A stretch of DNA of 64,000 nt. Origin: Algoriphagus hitonicola (lineage in GTDB: Bacteria > Bacteroidota > Bacteroidia > Cytophagales > Cyclobacteriaceae). The position numbers were made by a program, and so were the translations under genes. This document shows, piece after piece, positions 60,424 through 64,000 of this stretch. The stretch covers positions 124,001-188,000 of the forward strand of contig NZ_FOPC01000003.1 of NCBI RefSeq assembly GCF_900113375.1. The letters run 5' to 3'. The notes below the pieces were generated by a model, which did not search any database, had not been told where the DNA came from, and saw only the letters and a program-made list of their open reading frames with translations. Positions within the stretch are counted from its first letter, which is position 1, and every line of letters starts with the position of its first letter.

Positions 60424-61392
60424 TTAAAATGCAATAGATTTTAGGTTCAAACCTGTCTTTTCATCCAGTCCAAAGGCCAAGTTGAAATTTTGGACAGCTT
60501 GTCCCGAAGCTCCTTTCAATAGATTGTCAATCGCGGAATAAATGACCAGTTGACCAACTTCTTTTTGAAGATAAATCACACATTTGTTGGTATTGACCAC
60601 CTGCTTCAAATCAATATCCTGAGTGGATACAAAAGTGAAGGGAGATTTTTGATAAAATTCTTGGTAAACGTTCACCGCCTCATCCAATTCCCCATCGAAT
60701 GGGAAATAGCTGGTGATCCAGATTCCCCGAGGGAAATTTCCCCGATAAGGGACGAACAAAATTTGCTGATCAAAGTCCGGATTAAGTTGGACCATGGTCT
60801 GTTTGATCTCCTTAAGATGTTGATGGGTAAATAGCTTATAAACAGAAATATTATTGTTTCGGTAGCTAAAATGCGAGGTTTCCGCCAGTTTTTTACCGGC
60901 ACCCGTACTTCCGGTAATTCCGGTGACGTGAATATTTTCTCTGGCCCATCCTTTGGCAATGGATGGCGCTAATCCCAATTGAATAGCAGTGGCGAAACAA
61001 CCGGGATTGGCGATACGCTTGGCAGTTTTGATTTTTTCGGAATTGACCTCAGGAAGACCATATACAAATCCATTGGACTCGTCCCGAAAATCAGTAGACA
61101 AATCAATGATTACCGTTTTTTCAGGAAAAGGATGCAATTCCAAAAACCGCTGGGTTTCTCCATGCGGCAATCCCAAAAATACTGCGTCAATTCCTTCTGT
61201 TTGTACCTCATCTGTAAATTCAAGCTCTGAATCTCCAAGCAAATCAGGATGTACTTCCCAGATTTTTTTTCCTTTTTGGCTATTGGAATGAATAGAGACT
61301 AAATCGACATCAGGGTGAAAAACCAACAGTCTTGCCAATTCACCTCCGGTGTAGCCCGCTCCTCCGATGATCGCTGTACGGATTTTACGCAT
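60424..61392 (-). CDS. argC: N-acyl-gamma-glutamyl-phosphate reductase (ArgC)
   Basis: This 322-residue NADPH-dependent reductase starts MRKIRTAIIGGAGYTGGELARLL at 61392 (61398 is an alternative). The catalytic Cys lies in ANPGCFATAIQLGLAP; GLPHGETQRF and TGITGSTGAGKKLAET are family motifs. Its start overlaps the end of argG by 8 nt. Confidence 0.95.
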   Translation of the reverse strand: MRKIRTAIIGGAGYTGGELARLLVFHPDVDLVSIHSNSQKGKKIWEVHPDLLGDSELEFTDEVQTEGIDAVFLGLPHGETQRFLELHPFPEKTVIIDLSTDFRDESNGFVYGLPEVNSEKIKTAKRIANPGCFATAIQLGLAPSIAKGWARENIHVTGITGSTGAGKKLAETSHFSYRNNNISVYKLFTHQHLKEIKQTMVQLNPDFDQQILFVPYRGNFPRGIWITSYFPFDGELDEAVNVYQEFYQKSPFTFVSTQDIDLKQVVNTNKCVIYLQKEVGQLVIYSAIDNLLKGASGQAVQNFNLAFGLDEKTGLNLKSIAF

Positions 61393-62581
61393 CGTCACTG
61401 TGATTTACTTGGTGGAAGATAGCCGTTTGATTTCCAAGGATTCGAGTAAAGCCTTTGACATCCTCTCCAGTGTAGCCTTTGTTCATTTCCCCATAACTCC
61501 CGAATTTATTGGACATCAAATCATGCGCAGAGCGAATTCCCAACAGCGTAAATCGATAGGGATGAAGCATCACCCGAACCTCACCGGAAACAAATTCCTG
61601 CGTACTTAGCATAAAGGCTTCTAAATTACGCATGACCGGATCCAAATAATGGCCTTCATGCAGGTGATTTCCGTAGAATTCTGCTTGCTGATTTTTCCAG
61701 AAGAGCTGCCATTTGGTCAAGGTATGCTTTTCCAAAAGCTGATGCGCTTTGATAATAATCAGGGGAGCTGCTGCCTCAAATCCAACCCGGCCTTTGATCC
61801 CGATGATGGTGTCCCCGACGTGAATATCCCGTCCGATTCCATAGGGAGCGGCTAATTTCTGAACCTCCAAAATGGCATCCACCGGATTTGAAAATTCTTG
61901 CCCGTTTACCCCTTTCAATTCACCTTGAACAAAAGTCAAAACCAATTCTTTTGGCTGGGATTCAGAAACTTGAGTTGGCCAAGCTTCTTCTGGTAGGTAC
62001 TCGGATGAGGTAAGCGTTTCTTTTCCTCCCACGGAGGTTCCCCAGATTCCTTTGTTGATGGAATAGGCGGCTTTTTCAAAATTCATGGAAACCCCATGCT
62101 TTTTCAAATAGTCGATTTCTTCCTGGCGGGAAAGCTTCAGGTCTCGGATCGGAGTAATAATCTCGATATCAGGAACGATCGTCTGAAAAATCATATCAAA
62201 GCGAACCTGATCATTTCCTGCGCCTGTCGAACCATGCGCAACGGCTTTTGCTCCAATGGATTTGGCATACTCCGCAAGTGATTTGGCCTGTAGAATCCGC
62301 TCCGCAGAAACGGAAAGGGGATAGGTCTGATTTTTCAGCACATTCCCAAAAACCAGATATTTGATGACTTCCTGATAGTAGGTATCCACCACTTCCAAAA
62401 TCTTAAAAGAAGCTATTCCCAGACTCATCGCCCGGTTCTCTACATCCTTCAATTCTTGCTGTGAAAATCCACCAGTATTTACCAAAACCGCATGCACCTC
62501 ATATCCCAAGTCCTTAGAAAGGTGCAGGGCACAAAATGTGGTATCCAATCCACCGCTATAGGCTAAAACAACTTTTTTCAT
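61385..62581 (-). CDS. argG: Argininosuccinate synthase
   Basis: This 398-residue ligase joins citrulline and aspartate with ATP. The P-loop AYSGGLDTTFCALHL is at residues 7-21, and AVAHGSTGAGNDQVRF, TPIRDLKLSRQEEIDYLKKHG and YSINKGIWGTSVGGKE follow in the usual order. It is the second gene of the operon, before argC. Confidence 0.97.
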   Translation of the reverse strand: MKKVVLAYSGGLDTTFCALHLSKDLGYEVHAVLVNTGGFSQQELKDVENRAMSLGIASFKILEVVDTYYQEVIKYLVFGNVLKNQTYPLSVSAERILQAKSLAEYAKSIGAKAVAHGSTGAGNDQVRFDMIFQTIVPDIEIITPIRDLKLSRQEEIDYLKKHGVSMNFEKAAYSINKGIWGTSVGGKETLTSSEYLPEEAWPTQVSESQPKELVLTFVQGELKGVNGQEFSNPVDAILEVQKLAAPYGIGRDIHVGDTIIGIKGRVGFEAAAPLIIIKAHQLLEKHTLTKWQLFWKNQQAEFYGNHLHEGHYLDPVMRNLEAFMLSTQEFVSGEVRVMLHPYRFTLLGIRSAHDLMSNKFGSYGEMNKGYTGEDVKGFTRILGNQTAIFHQVNHSDDA

Positions 62582-62600
62582 CTTTACTGTTTTTTATCTG

Positions 62601-63284
62601 TTAAAAGAAAATGCTGGAAATCGAATCCTTTGATTTGTTCAATTTAAGCATTACATATTTTTTGAGTCTGACCCAGCGGTCAAACAGTTTGAGTTCTTTT
62701 TTGAAATCCTCTCGCAAGGCTAGGTCCTCGATTTGCTTCTTTTTGGCATGTGGATCATAGAGCATCGCTGTACAGAGACAATTCTGTCGGTTTTTTGACA
62801 TCAAAATCTCATAATTGACACAGCTCTGGCAGCCTTTCCAGAATTCATTATCATCGGTGAGATCTGAATAGGAAACCGGGATATAACCGAGCTCAGAGTT
62901 AATTTTCATTACCGCTGCTCCCGTGGTGAGTCCGAAGATTTTGGAATCAGGATATTTGAGTCGGCTAAGTTTGAATATTTCGCGCTTGATTTTTCTGGCA
63001 AGACCGTATTTTCTAAACTGAGGTGCGACAATCAGACCTGAGTTAGCCACATATTTGCCGTGTCCCCAAGCTTCGATGTAGCAAAAACCTGCCCATTCAC
63101 CAGATTCGGTGAGGGCAATCACTGCTTTGCCTTCTTCCATTTTGGTCTCGACATAGGCGGGTGACCGCTTGGCTATGCCTGTACCTCTGGCTTTGGCAGA
63201 ATTGGCCATTTCCTCAGTGATAATCTCAGCATAAGACTTATGAGCGGCGTTGGCAACAAGAATTTTAAAGGAAATATCTTCCAT
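62601..63284 (-). CDS. GNAT acyltransferase of the arginine operon (candidate N-acylglutamate synthase)
   Basis: This 227-residue protein has a GNAT domain in residues about 10-160, with acyl-CoA motif VAPQFRKYGLARKIKREIF and preceding strand YVANSGLIV. A Cys-rich segment follows (FWKGCQSCVNYEILMSKNRQNCLCTAML), then a basic C-terminal helix. No argA or argJ is in the cluster and this is its first gene, so I infer that it makes N-acetyl- or N-succinyl-glutamate, as similar leading GNAT genes do in Bacteroidota arginine clusters. Arginine feedback could act on it, but no known regulatory domain is visible. The gene starts 19 nt before argG. Confidence 0.82.
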   Translation of the reverse strand: MEDISFKILVANAAHKSYAEIITEEMANSAKARGTGIAKRSPAYVETKMEEGKAVIALTESGEWAGFCYIEAWGHGKYVANSGLIVAPQFRKYGLARKIKREIFKLSRLKYPDSKIFGLTTGAAVMKINSELGYIPVSYSDLTDDNEFWKGCQSCVNYEILMSKNRQNCLCTAMLYDPHAKKKQIEDLALREDFKKELKLFDRWVRLKKYVMLKLNKSKDSISSIFF

Positions 63285-63302
63285 CTAAGGTGAAAGTATT
63301 TA

Positions 63303-63318
63303 TACCCTTAAAAGGGTA
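63303..63318. repeat. Inverted repeat before the arginine operon start
   Basis: TACCCTT-AA-AAGGGTA is a perfect 7-bp inverted repeat placed 19 nt before the GNAT start codon. It could be an operator for a repressor or a hairpin that affects translation start. Confidence 0.45.
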
Positions 63319-63373
63319 GGATTAGAAACTGATTGAAGAGGAAGGTTAATTCGAAACAGTCTTCCACGTGGGA

Positions 63374-63403
63374 AAACAAAATAAAATATAGGGTCAAACC
63401 CTA
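63374..63403 (-). terminator. Terminator-like hairpin within the arginine leader
   Basis: On the minus strand TAGGGT-TTG-ACCCTA (63403-63389) is followed by a T-rich run (TATTTTATTTTGTTTT). The stem overlaps the stop codon of the 39-codon leader frame (TGA at 63394-63396). The stem is short (6 bp), so termination would be conditional at best. Confidence 0.45.
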
Positions 63404-63513
63404 AAAGAAAACGTCTGCCTCCTCAATGGAGAAAAAAGTGGCATAGCAATAAATCCCACGAGAAACGCATTCGAGTGGTTGAAGTCTTGAGCTATGTTTG
63501 CTTTGGTTTTCAT
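63394..63513 (-). CDS. Possible 39-residue arginine leader peptide
   Basis: A frame of 39 codons runs from ATG 63513 (MKTKANIAQDFNHSNAF) to TGA 63394-63396, in the leader between a candidate promoter and the arginine operon. Its last part reads PLRRQTFSFRV, with two adjacent AGG Arg codons and a third AGG two codons before the stop. The stop lies in a terminator-like hairpin. This is the layout of a transcription attenuator, but only one genome is seen, so translation and function are inference. Confidence 0.4.
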   Translation of the reverse strand: MKTKANIAQDFNHSNAFLVGFIAMPLFSPLRRQTFSFRV

Positions 63514-63523
63514 TTTGCAGGCA

Positions 63524-63554
63524 CAAAGTTGAATCCTTTGAAATGGAATTGCAA
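63524..63554 (-). promoter_or_regulatory. Candidate promoter of the arginine operon leader
   Basis: On the minus strand TTG (63554-63552), 20 nt, then CAACTTTG (63531-63524) approximates TTG-N20-TAnnTTTG with one mismatch. Transcription would start only about 5 nt before the leader ATG at 63513. Confidence 0.45.
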
Positions 63555-63666
63555 GAAAATTTTTCAAAAATTTAAAAATTCTTGAATTTCCTTATAGTTA
63601 ACTCAATAATTCAACCTTAAATTCCCATAAATACATTTAAACCAAAGAAAATTTGGCAAAAATCAA

Positions 63667-64000
63667 TCAACTTTTATTGGCTGAAAGAGTTTTTAGCGCA
63701 TGGACAAATTGATCGAGTTCCTCAGTATTGGTGTACACATTGGGTGTGATCCGACAGCCTCTGACCCCCGCACCATCGATGGCTACGGTGAATATTTGAT
63801 GTTCATCCATTAGTTTTTTAGCCAAATCTGCAGGTGCCATATTTTCAATTCCTACATTGGCAATGGCACAAGATCGGAGGGGATCTTGGGGAGTATTTAA
63901 GACAATACCAGGAAGGTCTCTAACTTGATCGGACCAGTATTTTTGGATAAACCGCAGTCGATCTTCCTTTCTTTTTCCACCGATTTTATTATAAAAATCA
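63667..64000 (-). CDS. Class V aminotransferase-type PLP enzyme, C-terminal part
   Basis: The last 110 residues of a minus-strand gene are present; the start lies beyond the window. The visible part reads DLPGIVLNTPQDPLRSCAIANVGIENMAPADLAKKLMDEHQIFTVAIDGAGVRGCRITPNVYTNTEELDQFVHAL, which is the C-terminal domain of class V aminotransferases of the isopenicillin-N-epimerase-like branch (the GxRxTPNVYT(N)-EELD motif). The PLP Lys is not in the window. The function cannot be fixed from this part. The interval to the arginine promoter is about 110 bp. Confidence 0.75.
   Translation of the reverse strand, partial: DFYNKIGGKRKEDRLRFIQKYWSDQVRDLPGIVLNTPQDPLRSCAIANVGIENMAPADLAKKLMDEHQIFTVAIDGAGVRGCRITPNVYTNTEELDQFVHALKTLSANKS

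Overview
The window is chromosomal DNA from a bacterium of the phylum Bacteroidota, most likely order Cytophagales and close to Algoriphagus/Cyclobacteriaceae. The evidence is a gldC gene, a TonB-dependent receptor with a carboxypeptidase-regulatory-like N-terminus, secreted proteins of the DUF983, DUF3098, DUF4920, DUF6134 and DUF6909 type, an N-acyl-ornithine transcarbamylase (argF') arginine cluster, weak or absent Shine-Dalgarno sequences, and several promoters of the Bacteroidota form TTTG-N19-21-TAnnTTTG. Base composition looks even throughout. I see no prophage, insertion sequence, CRISPR array or plasmid module.

Layout. 1-4.7 kb: the end of a family-2 glycosyltransferase, a TPR/YaiO-like outer-membrane barrel, an unrecognised membrane-anchored protein and, convergently, an LtaS-like sulfatase; together they look like an envelope polysaccharide locus. 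4.8-8.3 kb: a small methyltransferase, DUF3253, MsrA, DUF6909 and a Cys-rich lipoprotein. 8.3-13.3 kb (minus): four exported proteins, including an AbgB-like M20 hydrolase and a gamma-glutamyltransferase. 13.5-16.2 kb: DEAD-box helicase, N-acetylmuramidase and DinB. 16.3-18.2 kb (minus): a phosphoserine phosphatase-phosphoglycerate dehydrogenase fusion. 18.3-20.2 kb: small envelope proteins. 20.2-25.3 kb: a TetR-ABC-HlyD-TolC export operon whose ABC ATPase is degenerate. 26.6-28.2 kb: KDG kinase and KDPG aldolase. 28.3 kb: 1-Cys peroxiredoxin. 29.0-34.4 kb: an arsenosugar biosynthesis operon (AhpD-like, ArsS, two glycosyltransferases, ArsM-like, DUF6134, double VOC). 34.7-36 kb: GAPDH and tRNA-Glu. 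36.2-39.6 kb: a very large beta-propeller/HEAT/cytochrome c lipoprotein. 39.6-44.0 kb (minus): a TonB receptor and an SGNH-like lipoprotein without the usual nucleophile. 44.3-49.5 kb (minus): gldC, 3-oxoacid CoA-transferase, ribF, truB, DUF3098, ftsX and pdeM. 50.1-55 kb (minus): metX and metY under a SAM-I riboswitch, then carbonic anhydrase and a SulP transporter. 55.1-63.3 kb (minus): a complete arginine operon, GNAT-argG-argC-argD-argF'-argB-argE-argH. The window ends inside a class V aminotransferase.

How it fits together. The right third is amino-acid biosynthesis with two candidate RNA-level controls: a clear SAM-I riboswitch before metYX, and, before the arginine operon, a 39-codon leader reading frame with an AGG-AGG arginine pair that ends inside a terminator-like hairpin. 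The middle holds the arsenosugar pathway and a degenerate-ATPase exporter. The points most worth following up are the arginine leader, the degenerate ABC protein, the SGNH pseudoenzyme candidate, the unknown protein of the left-end polysaccharide locus, and the accessory genes of the arsenosugar operon.
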